The notes: generated by a model not told the origin, from the letters alone. DNA of 20,479 nucleotides from Bacillota bacterium (GCA_023398105.1 JAEWST010000067.1:1-20479); one strand, 5' to 3'. Numbered from the stretch's first letter, positions 8,070 through 16,458 are shown. A program made the numbers and translations.

Positions 8070-9440
8070 CTAATCTTCTGAAAGCACCTTATTCAAAAGG
8101 GAAGTTAATTTCTTTTTAGTTTCACTGATATCGTCTTCAAAAACAAACGGAACTTTTAATATCTCCAGTGGTATTGATTGGTTGTCATCTAGCTTTATAT
8201 TATATTCGATTTTATCTGTTTCTGGCTCTTCCGACAAATGTAACGGATATAATAAAAACAATTTTTTTGCACCACGTTTGACTGCATATATTGCCATTTG
8301 TTTAATATCATTATCACTAATGCCAAGTTTTTTATTCTCTTTGATTTTTATAAAAGAATCTATTTCTTTATACTTAGTATCCAATACAAACACTGCATTA
8401 TCTGTTTCTATTAAGATATCTTCTTTGAGCAAAAATGCATCCCCTATAACTTCTCCATTTACTACAAGTTCAGCTAAGTACTGATCACTTGCCTGTGTAG
8501 TCACCTTTGCTGTTCCATCAAGCATTTCTTTTAAATATCCACCAATAAATCCTTCAAATAATACTTCTGCAGGAAATAGAAAGCAGAATGCTTCAGTACT
8601 ACCAATATTATACGAATTTACTTTATTAAAAAGAAACATTTTGCTCATACTTAGAATTATTCTATAATTTTTATGTAATGCACTCAGATGAACAGAATCA
8701 CAATCATATGGCATACAATTTACTGTAGTCACGTCTCCAAGTTTCATAAGAATGTTACGAAGTATATTCTTGTTACCCGGTTGCTTAGTGATTCCAGTTA
8801 GCATCTTACAAGTACATTTAATTATTCTGTTCAACATATTATCAAATACGAAATTTGAATATGTATAATCAAGCATATGACTTTGTCCCGTGGGAAATTT
8901 TTGCATTGCATAGTTTTTAAAATCAATTTTCCCCTTAACAAACGAGCCTGTTTCCCTCATTTCTTCATATTGAAAATATCTTTGTCTATCTATTGCTAAT
9001 TTTACGTAATGCACATAAATAGTAATAAATAGTTCCAATAGATTTTCTGAACCTGTAAGCTCTCCTTTCATTGAAACAAAAGGGAAATTGAGCCTATCGC
9101 AGTATCCAAGCCAAAGAACCAGGTTATTAATCAAATCATCAAGTTTGAGTTCTTCGGTGTCGTCATCATCTTCATCCGATTTAAATACTTTTGGAAAAAT
9201 GTTCAACTGCTCCCCATTAAATATAATAGTGCCAATATAATTTTGGAGTTTGATTCCGTCCTTTTTATCAAAATCAATAAACTGTTGCCTACTTGTAATA
9301 TGTCCATCAGAATAAAAAATAGAACGTTGTTCCCAATTATCTTGTAGGAATTTCTCTAATTGTTCCAATGCGCCATCAGTTTGCCAAGTAATCGGTAATT
9401 TCCTTGTTTTGATTTTTTTATGTTCAAAACTATTTATCAT
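8070..9440 (-). CDS. McrC-like restriction nuclease subunit (LlaJI R2-type)
   Basis: Predicted 456-residue partner of the McrB-like GTPase. McrC proteins carry the nuclease that cuts DNA after GTP-driven translocation. The N-terminal part contains NYIGTIIFNGEQLNIFPKVF (about 67-86), the usual McrC beta-rich opening. A middle helical region includes LDYTYSNFVFDNMLNRIIK (about 190-208). The C-terminal PD-(D/E)XK-type core has D334 in VIGDAFLL and D354-T-K356 in VFVLDTKYK, followed by QMAIYA with the conserved Q. Start ATG 9440 has GAAGGT at good spacing and lies six bases after the McrB-like stop. It is the last gene of the operon. Full length, no sign of damage. Confidence 0.88.
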   Translation of the reverse strand: MINSFEHKKIKTRKLPITWQTDGALEQLEKFLQDNWEQRSIFYSDGHITSRQQFIDFDKKDGIKLQNYIGTIIFNGEQLNIFPKVFKSDEDDDDTEELKLDDLINNLVLWLGYCDRLNFPFVSMKGELTGSENLLELFITIYVHYVKLAIDRQRYFQYEEMRETGSFVKGKIDFKNYAMQKFPTGQSHMLDYTYSNFVFDNMLNRIIKCTCKMLTGITKQPGNKNILRNILMKLGDVTTVNCMPYDCDSVHLSALHKNYRIILSMSKMFLFNKVNSYNIGSTEAFCFLFPAEVLFEGFIGGYLKEMLDGTAKVTTQASDQYLAELVVNGEVIGDAFLLKEDILIETDNAVFVLDTKYKEIDSFIKIKENKKLGISDNDIKQMAIYAVKRGAKKLFLLYPLHLSEEPETDKIEYNIKLDDNQSIPLEILKVPFVFEDDISETKKKLTSLLNKVLSED

Positions 9441-9445
9441 ATATC

Positions 9446-12271
9446 TTACCTTCTTTTGACTTTTATTCTGCCGTTACACTCAGTATCAATTGTAAAATCT
9501 GTTTCGGATAAGCAGTCAAGAGCTTTTTTTACCTTTGCTTCGTCTTCATAGAAATACTCATATAACAATGGAATAATATTACGGTTCATAATATCTCCCA
9601 ATGCATCTTTCGTTTTACCCATAAAATATGAGTGTCCAACCAGTAAATCTGTGCTTCTCAACTCTTTTCTTAGGTAAACATTAAGAGCTACAAGAGTTTT
9701 CTTTAAAATATCATCTTCAATAATTGCTTCATTTGGTGCCATTTCTATAAACGCAAATCTTCTTCGGAGTGCAGTATCTATCAATGATATTGATTTATCA
9801 GCAGAATTCATAGTACCAATAATATACAAATTGTTAGGCACTGTAAAATTGTCGCCAAGCGGAAGTGTCACAGATAGTTGATTTATTTCACCAAAGCGTT
9901 TATCTTCTTCAATCAACGTAATAAGTTCTCCAAATACTTTGGATATGTTTCCTCGGTTAATTTCGTCTATTATGATTACATAATTGTTATTATTATCACT
10001 CAATGCTTTATCTGCTATTCTTTTAAATATTCCATCTGCTTTATCAAAACTTACAGTTCCAGCTTTAGGGATAGGACGAATGCCTTGAATAAATTCTTCG
10101 TACCCATAGCTCTGATGAAAAGTCGTAAAAGTGATTTGACCGCCCTTCACATAAGTTTCATATTTTTGCATCAATGCCGCTCTTTCATCCGGAGTCTTTT
10201 GAGAGAGGACAACATCACGATTTTCAATTATTGCTAGTGCATACTCTACTGAAGAATAAGTCTTACCTGTTCCAGGAGCACCATATATAATTTGATTTAA
10301 CGGATGTATCAAAACGGTTCTCGGAGTTCTCACTATAATCTCTTTATTTTCATCCACCTTAACCACCTCAACTTCATCCATTTCGTAGTAATATTTATGA
10401 TATAAATATAACAAATTCTCTTTATCAGTTAATGGGTAACACGATGTTAATAAGCCTTCTGTTTTGTTTGGTAACCGCTCTTCATATGCGAAACAACACT
10501 TCCAATTTACAGATTTACGATGTGCAAACGGCTTACTATCATCATAAAAATATTTACCAACATTATCACCTAATGCTAATAATGTTTCTCCATCAGCAGC
10601 AACAAAAATCGTATTACTGGTTGTTTTATAAAAAGTTGCTAGTTCACCTGCTTTTCTTGATGCAGTACGAGCATCTGATGGATAAAATATTTCACTTAAT
10701 TTTTCAGAAATTGCTTTTTTATTAATATCGTTACCAATAACGAAATTGTCTAAATTATCTATTTCATTCCACCCAATTGCTACAATATTTTCTTTTTCCC
10801 AAACTGAGAAAAACTTTGTAGTTCCATCTGTCGTTCCAATCCTACAAAATTGTTTTATATCTCCAAACCTGTCATAAGACGCATGTGCAAAGGTAGGCAG
10901 TAACATTTTTGCATAATTTGCAATAAGCGCTATTTGTCCACTACGAACATAATATTTATCACTTGGCTTAATATTAAATGAGAATAACATATGGTTTTGC
11001 CAATCTATAGAATGCCAAGTTGCGAATTTATTAGGGAAAATCATACAATAATATTTATGAATCCATGCAAATGATGCATATTTTCCAATTCCCACATTTA
11101 AATCATTATCAAGCTTTTCATAATCTTCGACAGAACTTAATATTTCTGCATTTTCAATTATTTTTGCACCCTTAATAATATAGTCTCTTATTTCACAGCC
11201 ATATTTAAAAGCATCTTCATCAGTTAATTCTTCAGGTTTTGAAGGACTTCCAGAAACCCAAACACCATCCTCTTTCCTTTGAAAAAGACCAAATTTATAT
11301 GACGATCCTCCAGCAATGCTCCCAAAACACTTTCTATTTTGTGAATGAAATTCTAACCAATAGCACAAACTATCATTGGTATTATCCTCGGAATAAAATA
11401 TCGTCTTTAAAAGTTCAAAATCTTGAAGTTTTTCTAATTTCTCTGGCGAAAATTTATCATAAAAATCTTGATATAATTTTTTGATTTCTTCATCCGAAAC
11501 ATCAAACATATATCCAGTTTTAGAAACATGTTCGCAAATGTGTTTTGCTGCAAGTCGGTAAGGATCATTTTCATACTCATACTCATTTTCATCAATAAAG
11601 CTCTCTTTCATCTTAGAAACTTCATACTGATATTTTTCTGTAGTCTGAAAATTAATACTACTTGCTTCTACTTTGGTATTTGTAGGCAATTTAAAAAACT
11701 TATTGTTTAGGTCAAGTAAATTTGCATTCACATTTGTTGCATCATCTTTTTTTACCGCAATGAAATCATATAGTAATTGTTCTTTATGCTTTAATACTAC
11801 TAAAAAATCGCTAATGTTTATAGATTTCCTAAATTCCACAAATTTAGGAGAATCCATATTTAAAAGTGATAGCTGGACTTGGTCTGCTTGTCCTTTTCTT
11901 CTACTTCTTACCACTGAAGTTTTTAGCCTCTCTATAGCACTTTTACTCAAATCAATTTCTTGTATTTCTTGATCATTTTGTAAGTATGAAATATTATCGC
12001 TATAAAGCTGTACAGGTATCTGTGTCACAAAATACTTTTTCAACATTTCATCTTTGGCATCATATTCGCAGTTAAAATATCCTTCCGAAGTTAGATATGG
12101 AAAGATATTCATCTGTTCGCCTGTAAGAGCAATATGTGTTTGATTAGTTGTTCTTCCTTCAGCAAGTGTATTTGAAGCTTCAAGTTTTTTGACTATTATT
12201 CCATCATACTCATTCTTATTAATGCCTTGAATTACGTCATTAATATATTGTAAAGCCGTATTAAAATCCAT
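9446..12271 (-). CDS. McrB-like GTPase with EVE-like domain (LlaJI R1-type)
   Basis: Predicted AAA+ motor of a McrBC/LlaJI-type restriction enzyme. In the reading from GTG 12283, Walker A is GAPGTGKT (668-675), Walker B is IIIDEINRG (about 770-778), the McrB nucleotide signature is GTMNSADKS (823-831), and ALRRRF (838-843) holds the arginine finger. Residues about 480-600 resemble an EVE/PUA-like modified-base reader (VWEKENIVAIGW ... HRKSVNW). The first 200 residues are a separate module, perhaps a B3-like specificity domain as in LlaJI R1, and 230-465 is uncharacterised. I prefer ATG 12271 (941 residues): it follows AAGGGGTG at good spacing, while GTG 12283 overlaps that site. It starts four bases after the upstream methyltransferase stop. 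Confidence 0.87.
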   Translation of the reverse strand: MDFNTALQYINDVIQGINKNEYDGIIVKKLEASNTLAEGRTTNQTHIALTGEQMNIFPYLTSEGYFNCEYDAKDEMLKKYFVTQIPVQLYSDNISYLQNDQEIQEIDLSKSAIERLKTSVVRSRRKGQADQVQLSLLNMDSPKFVEFRKSINISDFLVVLKHKEQLLYDFIAVKKDDATNVNANLLDLNNKFFKLPTNTKVEASSINFQTTEKYQYEVSKMKESFIDENEYEYENDPYRLAAKHICEHVSKTGYMFDVSDEEIKKLYQDFYDKFSPEKLEKLQDFELLKTIFYSEDNTNDSLCYWLEFHSQNRKCFGSIAGGSSYKFGLFQRKEDGVWVSGSPSKPEELTDEDAFKYGCEIRDYIIKGAKIIENAEILSSVEDYEKLDNDLNVGIGKYASFAWIHKYYCMIFPNKFATWHSIDWQNHMLFSFNIKPSDKYYVRSGQIALIANYAKMLLPTFAHASYDRFGDIKQFCRIGTTDGTTKFFSVWEKENIVAIGWNEIDNLDNFVIGNDINKKAISEKLSEIFYPSDARTASRKAGELATFYKTTSNTIFVAADGETLLALGDNVGKYFYDDSKPFAHRKSVNWKCCFAYEERLPNKTEGLLTSCYPLTDKENLLYLYHKYYYEMDEVEVVKVDENKEIIVRTPRTVLIHPLNQIIYGAPGTGKTYSSVEYALAIIENRDVVLSQKTPDERAALMQKYETYVKGGQITFTTFHQSYGYEEFIQGIRPIPKAGTVSFDKADGIFKRIADKALSDNNNNYVIIIDEINRGNISKVFGELITLIEEDKRFGEINQLSVTLPLGDNFTVPNNLYIIGTMNSADKSISLIDTALRRRFAFIEMAPNEAIIEDDILKKTLVALNVYLRKELRSTDLLVGHSYFMGKTKDALGDIMNRNIIPLLYEYFYEDEAKVKKALDCLSETDFTIDTECNGRIKVKRR

Positions 12272-12275
12272 TTGT

Positions 12276-13706
12276 TTACTCACCCCTTATATATTTTTTT
12301 ATCACTGATGCAATCGCTCTTCCTAATAGTGGGGGTACTGAATTACCTATTTGCATATAAGTCTTCGTATACGCACCTCTAAAATAGTAATCATCTGGAT
12401 AAGACTGTATTCTAGCTGCTTCTCTTGGAGTAAGTCCCCTAGCTTGAGTCGGATGAATGTACATATTACAGTCAAATTTCATATGAGCTGTTATTGTTTT
12501 ACAAGCTTTATATGATTCCAGTTTAAAGTATTTATCTTTGAATATATCATTTCTGCGGGAATACGGCATTATATCTGCTATTTTAGGATCATCTGATTTG
12601 TCTCCCTCATTAAGCCTTCCGTATATTTCAATGTCACGATCATTATTATATCTTGCTTTATGGTTGCAAACATACCCATAACTTCTACCTTGGTTTATAA
12701 TTGTTATATACTCATTAACATCCTTTGTATATTCTTGATCTATTATTTTACCAGAAAGCTCACAGCCTACCTCTGTAGCATTTTTTACACGTGATGCCTG
12801 TAACGGCTTTAATCCATACAAGGCATCCGCTAGAACAAATTTGGGAGCTTTCTCTGATATATCAGATATTTCATCAAATATAATTTCGTTTTCTATTCCC
12901 AATCTGTTTCCGATAAATATTAATCTTTCGCGATTTTGAGGCACACCGAAATTCCTAGCATTTAAAACTTTACATGCAACACTATATCCGATTCTTTTAA
13001 AATCCTCAAGAACCTGATTTGATACAGAAAGCATTCCCTTAACATTTTCCATAACAAAGACCTTCGGCTGCACTTTATTTACTACCTCTACATAACTTCT
13101 GTAAAGCTGATTTCTTGGGTCATCAATAAGACGTTGTCTGTTTGCCATACTGAATCCTTGACAAGGAGGACCTCCGATAACAACATCAACCTTAGGATAT
13201 CTAAGTAAAGAATCCATGTTATTAATAACAGTATTAATATCTCCTAATATGATATTTTCTCTAGGAGTCTCCGGATGATTATGTGCATAAGTGTCTATGC
13301 AGCATGGTTCAATATCATTTGCCAAAGAAGTTATAAAACCTTCATGCATAAATCCTAAAGACAATCCACCCGCACCACAAAATAAATCTACTATTTTGGG
13401 AGCATTTTCATCTGCTGAGTCTATTGCATTTTTTATAAAGTAATTACAATATTTATTTACAGGACATTGTTCGCATTTTGGTTTATCCTGACATACTTTT
13501 TCCAATCTTATTATAGCATCTTTAAATGAATCTGAATTTTCATAAGCATTCTTAATAGCCATTGCTCTATTTTCAAGATATACATTATCAGCCTTAGCAC
13601 ATATACGTTCTAAAATACGCATATTTTCTTTTGATTTGCAGGGTTTGTTAAAACATGCAATTATAAATTCTTTAATCTCATTAATATCATTTCTGAAATC
13701 TGACAT
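12276..13706 (-). CDS. DNA (cytosine-5) methyltransferase 2 with cysteine-rich N-terminal extension
   Basis: Predicted 476-residue m5C methyltransferase that protects host DNA. Motif I is VDLFCGAGGLSLGF (about 106-119). Motif IV is GGPPCQGFS with catalytic C182. Motif VI is ENVKG, motif VIII is QNRERLIFIG, motif IX is RGLTPREAARIQSYP, and motif X is QIGNSVPP. The target-recognition region between VIII and IX is long and unlike that of methyltransferase 1. An extra 100-residue N-terminal domain carries C72-X5-C78-X2-C81-X5-C87, close to the iron-sulfur loop of endonuclease III-type glycosylases. ATG 13706 lies one base after the upstream stop, indicating translational coupling. Paired with methyltransferase 1, it suggests an asymmetric site with one enzyme per strand, as in LlaJI. 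Confidence 0.92.
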   Translation of the reverse strand: MSDFRNDINEIKEFIIACFNKPCKSKENMRILERICAKADNVYLENRAMAIKNAYENSDSFKDAIIRLEKVCQDKPKCEQCPVNKYCNYFIKNAIDSADENAPKIVDLFCGAGGLSLGFMHEGFITSLANDIEPCCIDTYAHNHPETPRENIILGDINTVINNMDSLLRYPKVDVVIGGPPCQGFSMANRQRLIDDPRNQLYRSYVEVVNKVQPKVFVMENVKGMLSVSNQVLEDFKRIGYSVACKVLNARNFGVPQNRERLIFIGNRLGIENEIIFDEISDISEKAPKFVLADALYGLKPLQASRVKNATEVGCELSGKIIDQEYTKDVNEYITIINQGRSYGYVCNHKARYNNDRDIEIYGRLNEGDKSDDPKIADIMPYSRRNDIFKDKYFKLESYKACKTITAHMKFDCNMYIHPTQARGLTPREAARIQSYPDDYYFRGAYTKTYMQIGNSVPPLLGRAIASVIKKYIRGE

Positions 13707-13707
13707 C

Positions 13708-14643
13708 CTAATCTTCCCACTCCCCTAAATTTTGCAGTGTCTCTCTTACTTTTAAAGCTACTGCTTTTGACACATTAACTGTAACCGCATTCCCGAACTG
13801 TTTATATGCCTGTGAATCAGAAACCGGTATTACAAAATTATCATCAAAGCCTTGCAATCTCGCACATTCTCTTGGTGTTAAACGTCTTACTCTGCCTTTT
13901 TGAGTAACATAATTATCTTGACACGCCCTATGCATTTTAGCCATTGTTGCACAAAGTGGTCTTGCTACTTTTAGGTCAATCTCTGATTTCGCCTTGTATC
14001 CTCCAGTTCCGTCAGATAGAATAGTTGGCAGAATTTTGTCAGATAAAAAGTATTTATTATCCACGTCTTGCTGAAGCAAATCCTGTAAAGTTAACTGAAG
14101 AGGTACTCTTTCTGGGAATGTAAACTCTGCATTCTGATTAGAAAAACATACTATATATGTCCTATTTCTGGTTTGTGGGATACCGAAGTCTGCTGAATTT
14201 AGCACTTCATAAAAAACTTTATATCCCAGATTATCCCTCAAGATTCTTGTAATTGTTTCAAATGTTCTCCCATTATCATGAGTTCTCAAACCTTTAACAT
14301 TTTCCAAAATAATAGCTTTGGGTTTTATTCCTCTATTTATTTGATATTGTATTATTTCAACAATTCTGAAAAATAGAGTCCCTCTCGCATCATTAAATCC
14401 ATTCATTCCCCCCATCATACTGAAAGGCTGACACGGAAAACCACCGATCAGTATCTGATGCTCTGGAATTGCATCAAGAGGTATTTCATTAATATCTCCC
14501 AAGACTACATGATTTCCATAGTTTTCTTGGTATGTTTGCACTGCATATTTGTCAAAATCATTTGCCCAAACAATATTAAATCCAGCTTCTAAGAAGCCTT
14601 TGTCAAGTCCACCTAATCCACAAAAAAGAGAAACAACTTCCAT
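13708..14643 (-). CDS. DNA (cytosine-5) methyltransferase 1
   Basis: Predicted 311-residue m5C methyltransferase of the Dcm type. Motif I is VSLFCGLGGLDKGF (about 4-17). Motif IV is GGFPCQPFS with catalytic C71. Motif VI is LENVKGL, motif VIII is PQTRNRTYIV, motif IX is RRLTPRECARLQGF, and motif X is KQFGNAVTV. The target-recognition stretch, which includes KYFLSDKILPTILSDGTGGYK, is short. ATG 14643 follows the stop of the small RHH gene with no gap and has AAGGAGGG inside the end of that gene, so the two are translationally coupled. It heads the structural part of the R-M operon. In LlaJI the first methyltransferase also affects operon expression; whether that holds here is unknown. Recognition sequence cannot be read from the protein. 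Confidence 0.94.
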   Translation of the reverse strand: MEVVSLFCGLGGLDKGFLEAGFNIVWANDFDKYAVQTYQENYGNHVVLGDINEIPLDAIPEHQILIGGFPCQPFSMMGGMNGFNDARGTLFFRIVEIIQYQINRGIKPKAIILENVKGLRTHDNGRTFETITRILRDNLGYKVFYEVLNSADFGIPQTRNRTYIVCFSNQNAEFTFPERVPLQLTLQDLLQQDVDNKYFLSDKILPTILSDGTGGYKAKSEIDLKVARPLCATMAKMHRACQDNYVTQKGRVRRLTPRECARLQGFDDNFVIPVSDSQAYKQFGNAVTVNVSKAVALKVRETLQNLGEWED

Positions 14644-14841
14644 CTATTTTCCCTCCTTATGTTTGTTATCTTTAATATAATCTCGAATCCATAATCCAAT
14701 TTCTACTGATGCAGTTTTTCCTTCATCATATAACAAATTCATAAATTCTTCTTTTACTGAAGGTTCAATAGAAATTTCAATTTTTGCAGTTTTACGTCTT
14801 CCTGCAGGTCTTCCACAATTATTAGATCTTTTATTTTGCAT
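14644..14841 (-). CDS. Small ribbon-helix-helix-like regulator of the R-M operon
   Basis: Predicted 65-residue basic protein. A flexible N-terminus (NKRSNNCGRPAGRRKTAK) is followed by a beta strand, KIEISIEPSVKEEFMNLL, and a second helix, ASVEIGLWIRDYIKDN. This is the strand-helix-helix layout of Arc/CopG-type dimeric regulators, in which the strand reads the major groove. Start ATG 14841 (MQNKRSNN) is chosen because GGAGGG lies seven bases upstream; the longer reading from 14862 puts that ribosome site inside the gene. It is first in the R-M operon and directly joined to methyltransferase 1. The promoter upstream is flanked by a perfect six-base inverted repeat, so autorepression is likely. 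Many R-M systems use HTH controllers; an RHH in this place is less usual. Confidence 0.75.
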   Translation of the reverse strand: MQNKRSNNCGRPAGRRKTAKIEISIEPSVKEEFMNLLYDEGKTASVEIGLWIRDYIKDNKHKEGK

Positions 14842-14859
14842 TATGTTTCCCTCCAATAG

Positions 14860-14895
14860 CACCCTTATTATATACTGTTTTTATCAGGGTGTAAA
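14860..14895 (-). promoter_or_regulatory. Promoter of the R-M operon with bracketing inverted repeat (candidate RHH operator)
   Basis: On the minus strand, TTTACA (14895-14890), a 17-base spacer and TATAAT (14872-14867) form a near-consensus promoter 26 bases before the RHH start codon. CACCCT (14891-14886) overlaps the -35 box and its exact inverse AGGGTG (14865-14860) lies just after the -10. A regulator bound to both arms would block RNA polymerase. The boxes are seen; their use is inference. Confidence 0.75.
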
Positions 14896-14902
14896 TAGGT
14901 TT

Positions 14903-14935
14903 AAAAATAATAGATACATTTCTGTATCTATTATT
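14903..14935 (-). terminator. Rho-independent terminator after the PD-(D/E)XK gene
   Basis: A perfect 13-base-pair stem, AATAATAGATACA (14906-14918) with its inverse at 14923-14935, and a four-base loop, starts three bases after the stop codon at 14939. On the minus strand it is followed by TTTTT. The stem is AT-rich, but its length and place fit an intrinsic terminator that separates the nuclease gene from the R-M promoter. Confidence 0.75.
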
Positions 14936-14938
14936 TGA

Positions 14939-16087
14939 TTACGCTTTTTTCAAAATTTCTTTTGCTTTATCAGTTCCATCAAATCCATTACTTCCATACC
15001 ACATTACATATATTGAGTTATTTTCAAAATAATCTAAATATTTTTGTCCTATCTTCCTATCAAAAACAACTAACATATGTAAATTTCTCTTTGTTCTGTA
15101 TTTTCCAAGCCTATACATTTTATAGTAATAAAGTTGTGCAAAAGCGTGGAATGCTTGGCTTCGTTCATCAGAAGACTTCCCATTCAATGTCTTTATTTCA
15201 CATAAAACCGCAGATTCCGAATCCTTTTCAAATATCACATCGATAGAACTATTTTCCTCTGGAGAGTAACCATAATTACTTTGGATATACTTACAAAAAT
15301 TTGCAATCAAGCGACTATGCTTATTCTTGCGAATTTCTCGCAAATTGTTACTCGAATTTAAGTCAACCAAACACTCTTTTGTAGTATCAATATCAATACT
15401 AGCATTTTCATAAGCATTAATATTAATAGTTGTAATATCATCATTACTAGATATATCTGAACTTTCATCTACGAATTCATTTTCTTCAAAGTATTTTTTT
15501 GGGCATATTTCGATGTAAGTTGTTTTATCTAGATCTCTTAATTGGTCTTCTGAAAATCCAAGAAAAAAGTATTTGCCATTCTTTAATCTAATAATTGCTA
15601 ATGCATCATTTAATCTTAATAAACTTCTAAACAAATTAACCACTTCTGAGTCTTGTTCTTTTAGTCCAACATACAACTGATTTTTTTGATTTTCCTTAGC
15701 ATGAATTCCTATATGAGAGTTAGCATTAATTGTATCATCAAGTCCAATGTCGAAATCCCCTGTAAAATTTCGTTTTAAGTATACAAGATTATTTCTGTTT
15801 AATTGAACATCAATTCTTATCAAGTGACTGTTGATATTTGGACTTTGTAAATACACGATTTCCTCATCCAGAAAAATATTTATTGCTTTTGTCGTTAATG
15901 TTATTGCACTTGTATTTGTTCTTGAACGCTCACTTCTTTGTTCACTAACAAGATCATGATTATGCAATTCTTTCTTAACCATTAGAGCTTCAGCATCTTC
16001 CATCAAAAGTTTTTTACCTATTTCATAGTCAATTCCTTGATCTACAAGTGCACTTATAATTAAATCGATTATTTCATTATTTTCCAT
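14939..16087 (-). CDS. PD-(D/E)XK nuclease-like protein of unknown family
   Basis: Predicted 382-residue protein. I do not recognise the family. The N-terminal 45 residues are helical, and the middle (about 60-200) is rich in strands with acidic patches. The C-terminal 120 residues look like a PD-(D/E)XK nuclease: D283 in SSIDVIF, E297-I-K299 in AVLCEIKTLNG, then RSQAFHAFAQLYYYK, whose glutamine and tyrosine resemble the helix that often follows this core. The protein ends with an alpha/beta segment containing HMLVVFDR. Start ATG 16087 has GGTGGAGG four bases upstream; a longer reading to 16159 lacks this. The gene has its own terminator and is not in the R-M operon, yet sits directly upstream of it. 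It could be an extra restriction subunit, as BsuMI has three, or a separate defence gene. Confidence 0.62.
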   Translation of the reverse strand: MENNEIIDLIISALVDQGIDYEIGKKLLMEDAEALMVKKELHNHDLVSEQRSERSRTNTSAITLTTKAINIFLDEEIVYLQSPNINSHLIRIDVQLNRNNLVYLKRNFTGDFDIGLDDTINANSHIGIHAKENQKNQLYVGLKEQDSEVVNLFRSLLRLNDALAIIRLKNGKYFFLGFSEDQLRDLDKTTYIEICPKKYFEENEFVDESSDISSNDDITTININAYENASIDIDTTKECLVDLNSSNNLREIRKNKHSRLIANFCKYIQSNYGYSPEENSSIDVIFEKDSESAVLCEIKTLNGKSSDERSQAFHAFAQLYYYKMYRLGKYRTKRNLHMLVVFDRKIGQKYLDYFENNSIYVMWYGSNGFDGTDKAKEILKKA

Positions 16088-16346
16088 AACCTCCACCCTT
16101 TTCTTAAGTAATTTAAATAATTCTAACATATCCGAAATACTTAATCCATGAAATCCCATAATATAATAATTATAAAATTCTTTGATTTAGTTTTCTTTCT
16201 CTGTCTTATATATTTTCTTCAAGTGTTCCCTTCTTGTTAGTCCACCATGAACCGCACCTCAGTCCACAAAAAAGATATAGCTCCCCCTTGGCGGAAAAAA
16301 CAATGCTTCTCCACTAATTGCCTCTAGTTATTTTATAAAATATTTG
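16088..16346. other. Non-coding flank between nuclease gene and RIT element
   Basis: AT-rich, with no convincing coding frame. It must contain the minus-strand promoter for the nuclease gene; TATAAT-like boxes occur near 16160-16175 but none has a clear -35. The stretch 16215-16310 is less AT-rich and may be a remnant of ICE sequence downstream of the HTH gene. Confidence 0.4.
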
Positions 16347-16366
16347 TTATGCGAAGCTTCGCATAA
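16347..16366. repeat. Perfect 20-bp palindrome at the left RIT boundary
   Basis: TTATGCGAAGCTTCGCATAA is its own reverse complement. It abuts and overlaps the left end of the RIT inverted repeat by two bases, and there is no matching copy beyond the right end. It could be the RIT target site or a hairpin at the end of an ICE transcript. Confidence 0.7.
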
Positions 16367-16458
16367 TCGATATTATGTGCGGTAAATTGTTATGTAGAGT
16401 TCGATGTTGAAAACACTGTAGCGAAGCGATTTCAACCCCATATGACTCTGCATAATAA
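16365..16458. repeat. Left terminal inverted repeat of the RIT element
   Basis: 94 bases that match the reverse complement of 19744-19837 with four mismatches. Inside it lie nested smaller inverted repeats: TTATGTAGAGT pairs with ACTCTGCATAA (one mismatch), and within these GTTGAAA pairs with TTTCAAC. Each end could therefore fold into a hairpin or serve as a paired recombinase binding site. Confidence 0.93.

Noticed and set aside
9878..11972. Several plus-strand frames of 60-119 codons opposite the McrB-like gene
   Set aside because: All are antisense to clear AAA+ and EVE-like coding sequence and none has protein-like features of its own.
14935..15246. Plus-strand frame of 103 codons opposite the nuclease-like gene
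   Set aside because: Lies entirely antisense to a well-supported gene, has no ribosome site and an amino-acid make-up typical of a shadow frame.
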